From Antitrichia curtipendula (lineage: Eukaryota; Streptophyta; Bryopsida; Hypnales; Leucodontaceae): a stretch of DNA of 64,000 nt. Shown here piece after piece: positions 23,603 to 34,432 of this stretch (within the stretch, counting starts at the first letter, position 1; every line of letters starts with the position of its first letter). The stretch covers positions 19,936,574 to 20,000,573 of the forward strand of contig OX579633.1 of the NCBI GenBank assembly GCA_951230915.1. The letters run 5' to 3'. The notes beneath the pieces were generated by a model. It was not told the DNA's origin, made no database searches, and saw only the letters and a list, made by a program, of their open reading frames with translations. A program made the position numbers and the translations under genes.

Positions 23603-24467
23603 GGGCCACTTCACACTACGGCACAAGGTTGAGAGTCCGTCAATTTCCACCAATCAGATTTCAGAAACCCAAAGAATTCGGCCTCTCGAGCCTTCACACT
23701 AGGAGGCATAGTCCAAAGGCCGTTGCCCTCAAAACTGACAATATGTCAGAAAATTTACTCCATATCGACGGACTCTCGACCTGAGTTTGGGTCGAGCAAA
23801 AATGGGAACCCAAACTCTGGTCGAGAGGCTGTCGATTTTTTAAAATAAAAATAAAAAAAAATAAAAAATTGAGAAAATCTCAGTCGTTAGATCTTGGCGG
23901 ACTGTTTTTGCCCTTGCCTTTGCCCTTGCCCTAGGGAACAAAAGCTAGATGATGAACAATATGGGTTTTGCTTCACACTTTGAGCTCACTAGTGTGAAGT
24001 AGTAAAATATAATCATGTTTTGAGGAAGAATTCATGGCTTGGGGGGCCATGAAGAGACAAACCCTCTACCTCCCTCCTTCCCTTGATGAATGACTCCTTC
24101 ATTTCTCATTTATATCTTCCATAGTCTTTGTTTCACAATGAAAGCAAGTGCTGTAATTGTTCTTTCAATGCCGTTTTTGACTCCTTCATGTTTTTTCAAT
24201 GTTTTTCTTGTAGGAATTGATACCCAAAATGGCCAATGGCATTTCGGACAATAGCCGGCAAGAGAGCAAATTTTATGATGCTCTAGATGAATGGTACCAC
24301 CAAGCCGGGCTTAGACTTTGGGCTTGGCCTTTGGAGGCTTCACACTATGGCTGGCCAAAGGCTCAAAATCCTATCATTTATTGTCCATTTCTTTGGACTC
24401 TCACCCAAAGTTTGTCCACTCAGTCCCACGGCCTCTCGACTTGGTCGGCCATAGTGTGAAGCGGCCC
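23603..24467. mobile_element. Tourist/Harbinger-like element, 865 bp, 3-bp TAA duplication
   Basis: The ends are GGGCCACTTCACACTACGGC on the left and, on the minus strand, GGGCCGCTTCACACTATGGC on the right. Each is flanked directly by TAA (23600-23602 and 24468-24470). A three-base TWA duplication with GGG-type ends fits PIF/Harbinger non-autonomous elements. The interior is non-coding, with a further internal copy of GCTTCACACTATGGC near 24339. Confidence 0.75.
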
Positions 24468-24474
24468 TAAGGCA

Positions 24475-25290
24475 TTGTACAATTGGGTATTGAAAGCTTA
24501 CAAACTCCCTTTTGGAGTCATTCAAAGATTTGTACATAATATAGAATAAATTGGCTTTTTTGCCTTACAAAATTATCATTCAATTCTTATCTAATTGCAA
24601 TCAAGCTTACCAAATTTCAGTTTTAAAAGAGCAAAATTTTTTTTTTGGTGAATTTTTTTAAGTCAATTACTGTGGTTTTACATGATATTTTATTGAATAC
24701 AATTGGTGATGAAATTTTTTTATTTGATTGCATGGATATGTAGGGAACATCCATATGCACATCTTTCACATTAAAAAACACCCCCTAAGTAACAAAAAGA
24801 TTATCAATGAAGGATTAAACTTGATTTTGGCAAAGTAATTGTACCATCATACTCAAATGTACAAAATTAGTTACCATATGAGGTGCAAATAGAAAAATCT
24901 AATTAAAATTTAGATACGATCACCCCAACATTTGAAATCTCTATAGATGGAATTTTGAAGCTTTTCTAAAGGTGCTTGTCGGAATAAAAAATGTCCGTAT
25001 AGATGTTTCCTACATATCTATGAAACCAAATTTCAAAAATTTATCACCAATGATTTTCAATCAATGATAATGTAAAATCACAAATTTTAAATGAAACAAT
25101 TCTTCAAAAACAAAGTTTTGGTTTTCTAAAACTCAAATTTGGTATGGTTGATTGGGATTGCATAAGGATGCAATGATAATTATGCTTAGCAAAAAAATAC
25201 CAATTATACTGCACATTGTAAAAGAATGGAATGGCTCCAAAAGGCAATTTGTAAGCTTTTAGTATCCAATTGTAATTTACAATGTTGTAC
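24475..25290. mobile_element. Foldback element FB2, copy a (intact)
   Basis: Long facing arms: AAAGCTTACAAACTCCCTTT near the left end is mirrored by CCAAAAGGCAATTTGTAAGC near the right. GATATGTAGGGAACATCC on the left pairs with GATGTTTCCTACATATC on the right. The centre holds TTTTGGCAAAGTAATTGTACC, an uninterrupted version of the site at 28.74 kb. Other copies are at 28685-30061 and 55920-56797. Confidence 0.8.
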
Positions 25291-26295
25291 AATTCATTTA
25301 TGAATTTTTTAGTTAGTGTTCACTAGGAAATTCAGCAACTTTAGAAAGCTCTAGCGTGCTAAAAAAATGAACCAATTTTGAAACCGCAAATTGCGTTGAA
25401 ATGGAAATGAAGAGCACTTCAACTTTGTAACAAGTGAAATATGAATAATTTAAAATAATACAACAATTTGGATTCCTTTTATATACTATCTACCATTTCA
25501 TAGAGAATAGTCAAAGATTTTTTGCATTTTGGTGAAAAACAAGTAAGAAATCATACAAGAAATTCAAGTGGTATGAGAATAAGTATCTCTAAAGCAACTG
25601 TGAAGATTCATTTCTTATACATACCATTGAATACAAGTAGTAATTTTCACAAATGCTGGCAACACTAGATAGTACATAGTATATAAAAAACATCAAACTC
25701 TTTGTATGATTTTCAATTAGATATGTGTATTTGTAAATAATGATGATAAAGTAGACTTCAATGTGATTCCAACGCAATTCAAAATTCCGTTCATTTTTTA
25801 GCACACACGGGCCTTCCAAAGTTCTCCTAATCTCAGGAGGATCCAAAAATTTGTAAATGAATTGTAGGGCACTATACATTTCATCTACAAGTAAGCAACA
25901 TCTACAAGCAAGCAACATCTATTGTGAAAGTAAAGATTGCATGAGTATGTCCTTACTTGAAGAGCACGAGACTTGTCCCAAGTGTAGTTTTCACAAATAA
26001 CCCAAGTTGCTACAAATGCTACAAATGTCCTAAACATCAAGTTTAACTGTGGTACCGGTATTCCCATTTGCTGTAGCAGGAATTGAATTTCTGGTAGAAG
26101 TTTTGATAAATTTCATTCGCATTGTGAACACTGCTCACAATGTAGCTTCGTGTTTCTTCAATTTGACAACCTTTGGTAGTTTTAATCTACCACTTCAAGA
26201 ACTTCAAGGCATGTGAATATGGTACATTGAAATGCCATCAAGATAATTTGGTGCCAACCTCCATTCCAGATTAAATAAAATGACATTGAAATGAC
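25291..26295. other. AT-rich spacer without a gene
   Basis: Nothing is recognised apart from a 17-bp doublet (AAGTAAGCAACATCTAC) at about 25886-25921. Minus-strand frames of 60-109 codons lack any known domain. Confidence 0.5.
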
Positions 26296-26405
26296 CTTTG
26301 CTGTCAAAAATGTGGCCTCTAGTATCAAAATGGCACCAGAACAATTTGCACTTTGCTGTCATAAATGTGGCCTCTGGTATCAAAATGGCACAACTTTTCT
26401 GATGC
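26296..26405. repeat. Tandem repeat, 55 bp x 2
   Basis: Units beginning CTTTGCTGTCAAAAATGTGG and CTTTGCTGTCATAAATGTGG start at 26296 and 26351. Both continue with CCTCTRGTATCAAAATGGCA. Confidence 0.9.
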
Positions 26406-26601
26406 ACAACAAAGCAGGGTACAGAAACTGTCCATCTTGCCAGGAAATGGGTACACAGAGTTTGTAATTCAAGCTCCAGAATTGGGAGCTGCCATCACCG
26501 ACACTGGCGAAACCAAACCCTAAATCGAAGGAATCCACACTGGGAAAAAAAATATCGGATTGTCACAGAATCAGGAAACGAGGAGCACGAGTATACAAAA
26601 T

Positions 26602-26606
26602 AAAAA
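26602..26606 (-). terminator. Pol III terminator of the tRNA-Gln gene
   Basis: On the minus strand a run of five T begins at the discriminator base and is followed by A and four more T. This is an adequate RNA polymerase III stop. Confidence 0.75.
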
Positions 26607-26677
26607 GGTCCCACCGAGATTCGAACTCGGGTTTTTGGATTCAAAGTCCAAAGTCGTAACCACTGGACTATGGGACC
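26606..26677 (-). tRNA. tRNA-Gln, anticodon UUG (TTG)
   Basis: The 72-nt gene folds as a full cloverleaf with no intron. The acceptor stem pairs GGTCCCA with TGGGACC. The anticodon stem TGGAC/ATCCA-type carries loop CTTTGAA with anticodon TTG. The T arm is CCGAG-TTCGAAT-CTCGG, and the internal promoter box B reads GTTCGAATC. Discriminator U and overall sequence match plant cytosolic tRNA-Gln. CCA is not encoded, as expected for a nuclear gene. It is isolated, with no neighbouring tRNA. Confidence 0.95.
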
Positions 26678-26924
26678 TCATTGCGACCCTCTTCGGTCAT
26701 GGAGGGGAAGGGCTTGTCGACGGTTTATATAGCGTTCCTTTGAACAGCCCTGCATTTGCAGAGTCGTTTTCGTGAAGTTGCAAGGTCCATTGTTGGTGTA
26801 GGCAGGGCTGCATAAATATTTTGTGAAAGGCAAAACCTGCTCACAAATGAAAGCCTAACCATCCTGGAGTTGGAAAATAGGTGACAAGGAGGCACATTTG
26901 GGACATGTGTTACATCTCGTATGG
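26678..26924. other. Flank of the tRNA gene
   Basis: No feature is recognised here. It is the 5' flank of the tRNA on the minus strand. Confidence 0.4.
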
Positions 26925-27128
26925 TCAGGGTAAATGTAAAAAAAAATATCCCCTATTTTGTGCTACGTATTCATGTATTTCTTCACCTCTCTCACCTAAT
27001 TTGAAGACTCTGATTGCAAATATGAATTCCAAATTTCCAAATTTTATCATGTGTTGCATATTAAAAATTCCAGTGATTTTCCCAGAGGCAAAACTGTGGG
27101 GCAATGAGGGGGTCAGGCAATTCACCAT
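26925..27128. mobile_element. Small TIR element M2, copy 1 (degraded left end)
   Basis: It contains GGTCAGGGTAAATGTAAAAA, then CCCCTATTTTGTGC, CTGATTGCAAATATGAATTC and, at the right, CAATGAGGGGGTCAGGCAATT. The same order of words is found at 35114-35323. Confidence 0.65.
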
Positions 27129-28684
27129 GACCTTCTACTGCCGGTTTGCCAATGCATCAAAACGTGGCCCAGCAAGCTGAGAATCAACCCTAAAATGTTC
27201 GAAGTGCCTGTCCAGAAATGCAAGTTACAGCAGCTGCCAGATTGTCAATCCAAATCTCAAGAGTCAAGAGTCTTGTGACCTGCTGACAAATGCCTGAAGC
27301 TCACTGTCGTTGCGTGAGTTTTCTGTCAGATTGTCCAAGCCTCCGAGTCTTCCTCCTTATAGAAAACTGCTAAAGCAACACATCTCCAAACCAGGACTTG
27401 AATATTCTTCTCGTTTCAGAATCGAACATCTTCTGAATTTAGAATGTACTGCGGCATTATTGGTTTGGAATCAGCGAGAGCAGCGATTGCGCATGCTCAA
27501 ATTGGGGTCATGGATGCGAGAAATCTGCAATTAGGGCACCTGGAAGTCTGCTGAGTGCTGACCCCAAGAGCGAAGTGAAGCTTCCTTCTTTCCCAACGGT
27601 TCTGCAAATTCCGTGACTTTTGTAACGCCACACCATGCAAAATTATTAAGTCTCAGCACACATTCTTAGAAATTAGAATCTCGGCGGCACTTGGAATTCA
27701 ATATCCCCTAAAACTCACACGATCTTTCTGTTCGCTTGCTCAATTTCTGCAAATTAAGTTAAAGCCTCAGTCAATTGTAATGCAACTCACGGCTTCATGC
27801 ATTGCGCTCACGTGTGTTCTGCAGGAGTATTACTAATAAGTAACAATGACCAGTTCATAAAGATTTGTACAGTTGTAATTGAGGGAGCCTTATGTCGGGT
27901 GTTGCTTTACTTGCTTCCAATGGTTTAGGGTTTTACTTATTGCGCACACACATCGTTGACACCATTATGATGAATGCAGCAGCATCTAGGGCACGGTATC
28001 AGCAGAAGAACTTAGAAAATTGCATGCAACTGTTCGTCTCGTGGTCAATTTAACACTCGCAATTGATGCAAATCGCATGAGACAGAGCAATTGGCTACAT
28101 AGAAATTATGAGCTTAGAAACAATGCAATCAACTCAGTAGCCGACCTCGGGAATTGATCGTTGTCAAGTCGGGAAGTTCAGTTAGGGTTGCGAATTTGCG
28201 ATGAGGTTGCCACTGGTAGCCGCAAAGATGACTGACGAAACTGCATTGATGTCGTTTCTCTTCTGACGTGATTCAGTCAACCCTGACACGCAAATCGATG
28301 AGAGATTGGGGGCGCAATCGGCAAATGCAACGAGTGTTGCTGGGCGGGGGCGGGGGCCTTGCAAGCTCACGATGCGTCCATGATCCCACTGCGGCGGCAG
28401 CCCATTCTTTCCATTTGTCCGCGGTCAGGCACGACTTGCAGTCCATCAGTTCATGCAAAGCCAGCATCATCAATGGGCACTCTGGTTAGGGACGCTGGAA
28501 ACTTGATTTCCAGAGCCACAGTACAGTAAAATTGGCTGCTGCAACATTCTAGAGTTGTCGATCCAGAGACCAGAGCTCGGCATGGGCCGCAGCAAGTTGG
28601 ACAAGACATCATGACGCACTGGCAGGCATTTGTGAGAGGTAGGGAGAGTCACGATGGAAATAACATTGCACAGTACAGTACAGT
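27129..28684. other. Spacer, no supported gene
   Basis: This stretch is moderately less AT-rich around 28140-28640. A frame of 73 codons around 28268-28489 crosses a G-run. No known protein, no exon chain and no RNA gene are visible. Confidence 0.45.
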
Positions 28685-30061
28685 AACCTTGCATAATTTA
28701 ATAATTTAACTAGATTTTGGCAGATTAATTGTACCATCATGCTTAACCCCTAAAGGCCCAAGGCCTTGTTTCTGCCAAAAAACACTCAAAACTGCCATTT
28801 TTATATCAAAGAGTAAAAAAGCTTGAAAAATATTTTTTTTCCACATCTAACCATAGGATCTTACACCTAACTAGTGTAAGAATGTGTGGAAATTTTTTTA
28901 GAATTTTTGACCGCACAAATTGCAAGATATTTGCATTTAAAGTGAAAAAAACAAGTTTTTCAACACATTGCGGGACTAAATTTTTTGACTTCAAACATTT
29001 TTAACTTAAAATTTTTGTACTACAAAATTTTGAGCTTTAAATCTTTATAGTAGAGAATTGAGTTGAGAATTTAGGGGGAAAAAAAATTTCAAAAAAACTT
29101 AATTATCATTCTTAAAATAATTGTTAAGTAGATGGAACTAAAATGCACTAATCCCAATGGTGAGATTGTTCTAGCATGTAAACAAAACTATGAAAAAAAG
29201 AAAAATTTGAAAAATTTGAAAAATTGTATTCAGAAATGAATCCTAGAAGTTAGTTTTTTCAAGAAGATGCTCTAACTGCCCGAAAAACAAGAATGTCCAT
29301 AACTTTTTCATAACAAACCCAAATGAAATAAATAAAATCTTTCCAGATAGACAAAAATACATTATATGAGAAGAAGAAAAAATTAATTCAAATTTTTGCT
29401 ATTTCTTTTTTGCTGCCCAGGTTGCCCCCCGTCCCCTGTTTTGAGCTTATTTGGTTATAACTGTTGTTCTTGGACACCGATTGTGAAAAAAATTATATTC
29501 CCACAGAGCTTATCATTTTTTCTATCTTCAAAAAAAATTTCAAAAAATCACAACAAAAATTCAGCCCGTAGGTACCTGCCCAAAATCCCATTTGTCCCCC
29601 GAAGGGACAACAGTCTTTTAGGGGTTAAATGTATACAAATAGATGTAGTGTGCAGATGAAATAGCAAAATCTAGTTAAATTATGGAGATATTTATTTTAC
29701 AAAATTTTCTCAGATAAAATCTCACATTAAGCTCTTCATAGATCACATTTTTGTTATTTAATGGGATGTTTTTTTATATGAAAGATGTGCATATAGAAGT
29801 TTTCTACATATCTATGCAATCAAATTAAAAAAATTCTTCAACAATGTTTTTCAATCAATTATCATGTAAAACCATGAATTATAAAAGAAAAAATTCACCA
29901 AAAATGGAGTTTTTCTTTTTAAAATCCAAATTTGGTATGCTTCATTAGAATTGCACAAGAATTTAATTTAATTTATGCAAAAAGAAAAATACCAATAAAA
30001 TTTTATAGTATACAAAATTCTTTTGAATGGCAAAAGTGGAATTCCGTATCATTATGCAAGG
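28685..30061. mobile_element. Foldback element FB2, copy b, interrupted by a TTAA-flanked element
   Basis: Outer words CCTTGCATAAT (left) and ATTATGCAAGG (right) are inverted repeats. The central host sequence TTTTGGCAGATTAATTGTACC is cut at the TTAA at 28743 and resumes after 29628 with ATGTATACAAATAG. The right arm carries AGTTTTCTACATATCTATGC. The left arm is shortened compared with copy a. Confidence 0.75.
28743..29628 (+). mobile_element. TTAA-flanked element, copy A, 886 bp including both TTAA
   Basis: The left end is TTAA then CCCCTAAAGGCCCAAGGCC; the right end is CTTTTAGGGG then TTAA. A 19-bp hairpin TTGTCCCCCGAAGGGACAA lies at 29592-29610, fifteen bases from the right end. The interior is AT-rich and non-coding and contains CCATAACTTTTTCATAAC. 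The same host sequence without insertion is present at about 24830-24870 (CCATCATACTCAAATGTAC), which acts as an empty site. Class by ends: piggyBac-like non-autonomous element (inference). Confidence 0.8.
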
Positions 30062-30078
30062 GTACTATTTAGTAGAAC

Positions 30079-30296
30079 AGCCGGGGTAAACCGACCCCCT
30101 CACTTGTCCCTAAGGGAAAATGCTGAATTTTTTATTTTCCACACATGATAAAATTTTCAAATTTTGAATTAATAATTGCAATCTGAGGCCCAAAATATGG
30201 TAAAAGAGGAGTAATAGGTAAATTAATGAAGCCCCAAATAGGTTGTTTTTTTACATGCATCCCTATGACTTAGGAAATGAGTAAAGGAGGGCAGTT
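30079..30296. mobile_element. Small TIR element M2, copy 2
   Basis: The left end is CCGGGGTAAACCGACCCCCT. The right end on the minus strand includes GAGGTGAACTGCCCTCCTTT followed by ATGCATGTAAAAAAACA, as in other M2 copies. It is non-coding. Confidence 0.6.
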
Positions 30297-30592
30297 CACC
30301 TCTATGCGGAGAACCTCTCTAAAGTAATAGGGATGGGACTAGGCTGACTATATTAGGCTAATTTCCATTGCTTCTTGAGAAGGCTAGCAAGTGGAGGAGG
30401 TCCAGAAGGTGCTTCAGACCTCTAGCTTTCCATTTCCATTGCAACTGTAGCCTTAAACTGAGTTCCTTGGATTTGCTAGATGGATCAATGAAGGGTTCCA
30501 TACTTTATAAATTACAATTTGATTTGTCACTCCAAAAAATGCAAAGGTACTCTTACATTAAAGAGGTTATTACATTGGGGAGGGTCATTGCA

Positions 30593-31507
30593 TTAACCCC
30601 TATAGGATCAAGACCTTTTTTCTGCCAAAAAACACTCAACATTGCCATTTCTATAGCAAAGAATTAAAAAAATTGAATTTTTTTTTTCACATCTAACCGT
30701 AGGATCTTATACCTAACTAGTATGAGAATGTGTGGAACAAAATTTATGACTGCACAAATTGCAAGATACTTGCATTTAAAGTAGAAAGAAACAAGTTATT
30801 CAACACATTACGGGGCTAGATTATTTGACTTTGAACCTTCTTAACTTTAATGTTTTGCACTACAACATTTTGAGCTATAAATCTCCATGGTGGAGGATTG
30901 AATTGAGAATTTAGAAAAAGAAAAATACAAAAAAACTTAATTTTCATACTTTAAGAAGTTAAATAGAAGTAGATACAAGATAGAAGGAAAATATAAATTA
31001 TTAATTTTCTAAAATAGAATTAAAATGCACTAATCTCTATGGCGAGATTATTCTAGCAAGAAAACTAAACTATGTGGAACTTTTTTTCTTGAAAAATTTG
31101 TAAGAATTGCATTAAAAAATGAATCCTACAAGTTATTTTTTCAAGAAGATGCTTTAATTGCCCAAAAAACAAGATTGTCCATAACTTTCCCATAACAAAT
31201 TCAAATGGAATGAATCAAAGCTTTCCATGTAGACAAAAATATAATATATACAAAAAAAAATTTTAAGAATTTTTACTTTAAGTTTTATTGAAGGTTTATT
31301 TTGCCCACCAAACTAAAAAAAGGGCTTTTTGTACCATAACTTTTGCTCCCTGGTTCCAATTGAAATAAAAACTATATTTTTGAAACGTTAATGTATTTTT
31401 CTATCTTTGCCCAAAAATTCAAAAAATCACAACAAATATTGAGACAACAAGAGCTTGTCCAAAATCCATTTTGTCCCCCAAGGGGACAATGGGACTTTAA
31501 GGATTAA
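30593..31507 (+). mobile_element. TTAA-flanked element, copy B, about 915 bp
   Basis: The left end is TTAA then CCCCTATAGGATCAAGACC; the right end is CTTTAAGGA then TTAA. The hairpin TTGTCCCCCAAGGGGACAA lies at 31471-31489. The sequence is collinear with copy A. Its right flank reads GAAGGTTCAAAGTC, which is the sequence after an internal TTAA of the same family, so it seems to sit in, or next to, copy C. Confidence 0.75.
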
Positions 31508-31763
31508 GAAGGTTCAAAGTCAAGCAATCTAGTCCCACAATGTGCTAAAAAATTAGTTTTTTCACTTTAAATGTAGATAAATTGAAACCTATTTGGTCAA
31601 AATTTCTGAATTTTTTCCACACATTCACATACTAGTTAGGTGTATAATCCTCCAATTAGATGTGCAAAAAAAACAATTTTCAAATTTTTACTCTTTGCTA
31701 TAGAAATGACTGTTTTGAATGTGTTTTTTTGTAAAAATAAGGCCTTGGTCCTTCAAGGATTAA
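31504..31763 (-). mobile_element. TTAA-flanked element, copy C, inverted left-end fragment
   Basis: Read on the minus strand from 31763, it starts TTAATCCTTGAAGGACCAAG and follows the left part of copies A and B down to CTTTGAACCTTCTTAA. The remainder of this copy is not found on the other side of copy B. Confidence 0.7.
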
Positions 31764-34205
31764 AACAAACACACTTGGCTACAGTAAGATCTTACAATGT
31801 GAAAAACAACTCAATATTATTTTTCCATGCTAATAAGCGGGCTTTCATTTAGGTCTTAGGTAAATTATTTAGCTTTAATAAATTTTGTTTTATAATCTTC
31901 GATTTTTTAACATTAAAAGAATGAAAAGAACAAAATATTTTTTTCCTAGGCATTTACTATCAAGACCTAAAACTTGATAGGAAATGAGAAGAAATTAAAT
32001 GTGTTAACGTGTATTTACGTGCAATCTTTACATGTAAATACACATTAACGATGTTCAAGAATTGTATTTGCACGAAACCACAAAATCTATGTTTTCAATT
32101 TAGCTTTGAAAATTTGTAAAATTAACTAGAGCCTTAGAAAATTACAGAATCACCTATATTGCATTTTTCTATAGTTTGCTAATAACCTCATTAGATGTTT
32201 TTGGACATTCAACCTTTGAGGTAGTGAAATAAGAAAAAACAAACTCATTTAGGTATTGTTACCATATTTCAAATCCAAATTTTTATATGTGTGCAAGGCT
32301 TCCAATAATATTACTCTCACATAACATTATTAACTGACATTGAGGAAGCCTTCTGCTCCCCTAGAAAGTGGGAGCTCTATTGTTGCAACTTCCCAACCAA
32401 CAAATGATTCTTTGCAACTTCATAGTCAACCAATGGAATCAACGCTACAACTTTTTAGCTAGCCAATGAATCTTTGTATATTTAAACTAAATTCATTTGT
32501 AGAAATCCAAGGAGGAATTATCTTAGTCTTTAAGAGAGTGTTTTAAGCTGAGTAACCCCTGATGACCCAAGTGACCATTTTCTAGTCGTTGCCCTTCTTT
32601 TTTTATCTACCCCTTTTCAAATTTTTAGTTTTCTTTTCCAGTGATAATAATTTAAAAAAATATACTACATTATGAATCTAATGGCAATAGTTTAATCAAT
32701 CAACAAATTATACTCCGCCTTGTAGAATTTTTTTAAGTTGAGTGGCGTAGTGTAGTTCATGGCTTATGTTTGTTGTTTGGGTACAAACTAAAAAGTCAAC
32801 TATCTAGTACAATTGTTGCGCACTTCAAAAAGGGTAGATTTAAGAAACTCAAGGAGAAGGCAAATGTACCCATTATTATTTTTTTCTTACAAATGCTACC
32901 CTCATTTTAGTGACCAATATTCATTGCAAGCTCCATTCCAAATTGCAAACAACCATAATATAGTGAAATTTTAGATTAGCACTCTCAATGTTTTGGTCTT
33001 TCACTAAATACAAAGAGGTCATCATTTCAAAATATTTGCACTAAGATATGTTCTTTCAAAGCGTGTTGCCCTGTTTTCTATTAACCCAAATAAAACCTCA
33101 AATTTAAATATTTGCTAAACTATAAAGTCAAATAGTTTGAGTTTTTTTGAGATGCTAATCCTCAATGTGAACTATAAGATCCTACAGTTACAATCTATTT
33201 GATCTCAAGAAAAAATGAGTAAACAAATTGCTCAAGTTATTTGATCCATTAAGGTAACTCCATCTAAAAGTGTACACTATTCAAAATTGCACACTACAAA
33301 TTCTTGTCTAAAATGTATTCCCATTGTTCATGAAAGTCTATGATCGTTTTTAGAAATACCTATTTTCAGCACTTTGAAAATTTGTAGTTTATTCATATAG
33401 TGTCCAAAAAAATGCATTCTAAAAGAATCTAGAATCCCTTATTCACTACCAAGAGGATTCCACAAATAGTTTCGAAATATAATAATGGGAACCATGCTAA
33501 ATTGCTTATTTGTGCGATTTTAGGTGTAGTTACCTGAGGGGTTATCAATGTTCCATGAAGTTCTAATTGTACATGAATCAAAATATAATAATATATTTTT
33601 TGGATCATTTTTCGCTCTATTATATAGCACTAAAGTAGGTGGCTCAAAAAGCAACACTGTAAGGGCTGTTGGACCTTTTTGATGGTTTTCAAATGCTTAA
33701 GAATATTTCTCCTTATTTTTCACTTGAACAAAAACTGATGCAGAGTCTAATACAAGTGATTTCATATTTATTGGAGTATTTATGAATTACTTGTGAATTT
33801 CCAAAGAATTCTGCCATAGGCACCTATTTGTGATTCTAGGTCTTGCAAAACTCACTCATGTGCAGTCTAAAAAAAAGATATGGCTTGACCAAAAACAAAC
33901 ACTGAGGCATTTAAAAAGTATTACATAAGGTTCCTAAATGCGACCCTTACTAAACTTAAACATATCCTACATTCTTTTAACATTTGTAAGAAGGCAATCA
34001 ATTCCCATTTCAAAAAATTAAATGGACATATTCAGGCTTTAAAATGGACTCTCTCTGGCTTTTGTTCCATCCATAGACAACCCTTAATTATGCAACACTA
34101 TGCACTAAGGTAGAAGGTTTGAGAATAGTTTGGGCATTAAGAACTACCCACTAGTAAAATGTACACGATTTGTGCATGTTGTTTTTTCATAGCCTTAACT
34201 GATGT
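31764..34205. other. AT-rich desert
   Basis: No gene, tRNA or convincing transposon end was found over 2.4 kb apart from the hairpin at 32003-32048. Frames are short and without domains. Confidence 0.5.
32003..32048. repeat. Short perfect-type hairpin
   Basis: The arm TTAACGTGTATTTACGTG is mirrored by CATGTAAATACACATTAA with about nine bases of loop. Function unknown. Confidence 0.7.
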
Positions 34206-34432
34206 ACAAACAATGTACAATTAAGGGGTGGACAATTTTGGAGCCCTATGCCAGTTCAACTTCAGAATTTCATAACTAATTTCAAAAAGCTCCAAAAAAT
34301 ATGAAACGACTTAGGTTAGATGCCAAATCCACTTCTCTTTCAAGGAAAATTTACTGGAAAATATTTCAAGAAGTTTCGCCTTTCCAAATTTCAGTTTCAG
34401 ATCTTAGGTGGATGATTTCTGGACCTGTTACC
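34206..34432 (+). repeat. Dispersed repeat R3, copy 2 of 3
   Basis: It is collinear with the inverted copy at 61036-61270, including ACAAACAATGTACA upstream and GATTTCTGGACCTGTTACC at the end. That end abuts the TTAA element at 34433. Confidence 0.75.

Noticed and set aside
28743..29628. Helitron suggested by the subterminal hairpin
   Set aside because: The element has inverted ends and TTAA on both sides; Helitrons lack terminal inverted repeats and end in CTRR at an A/T junction.
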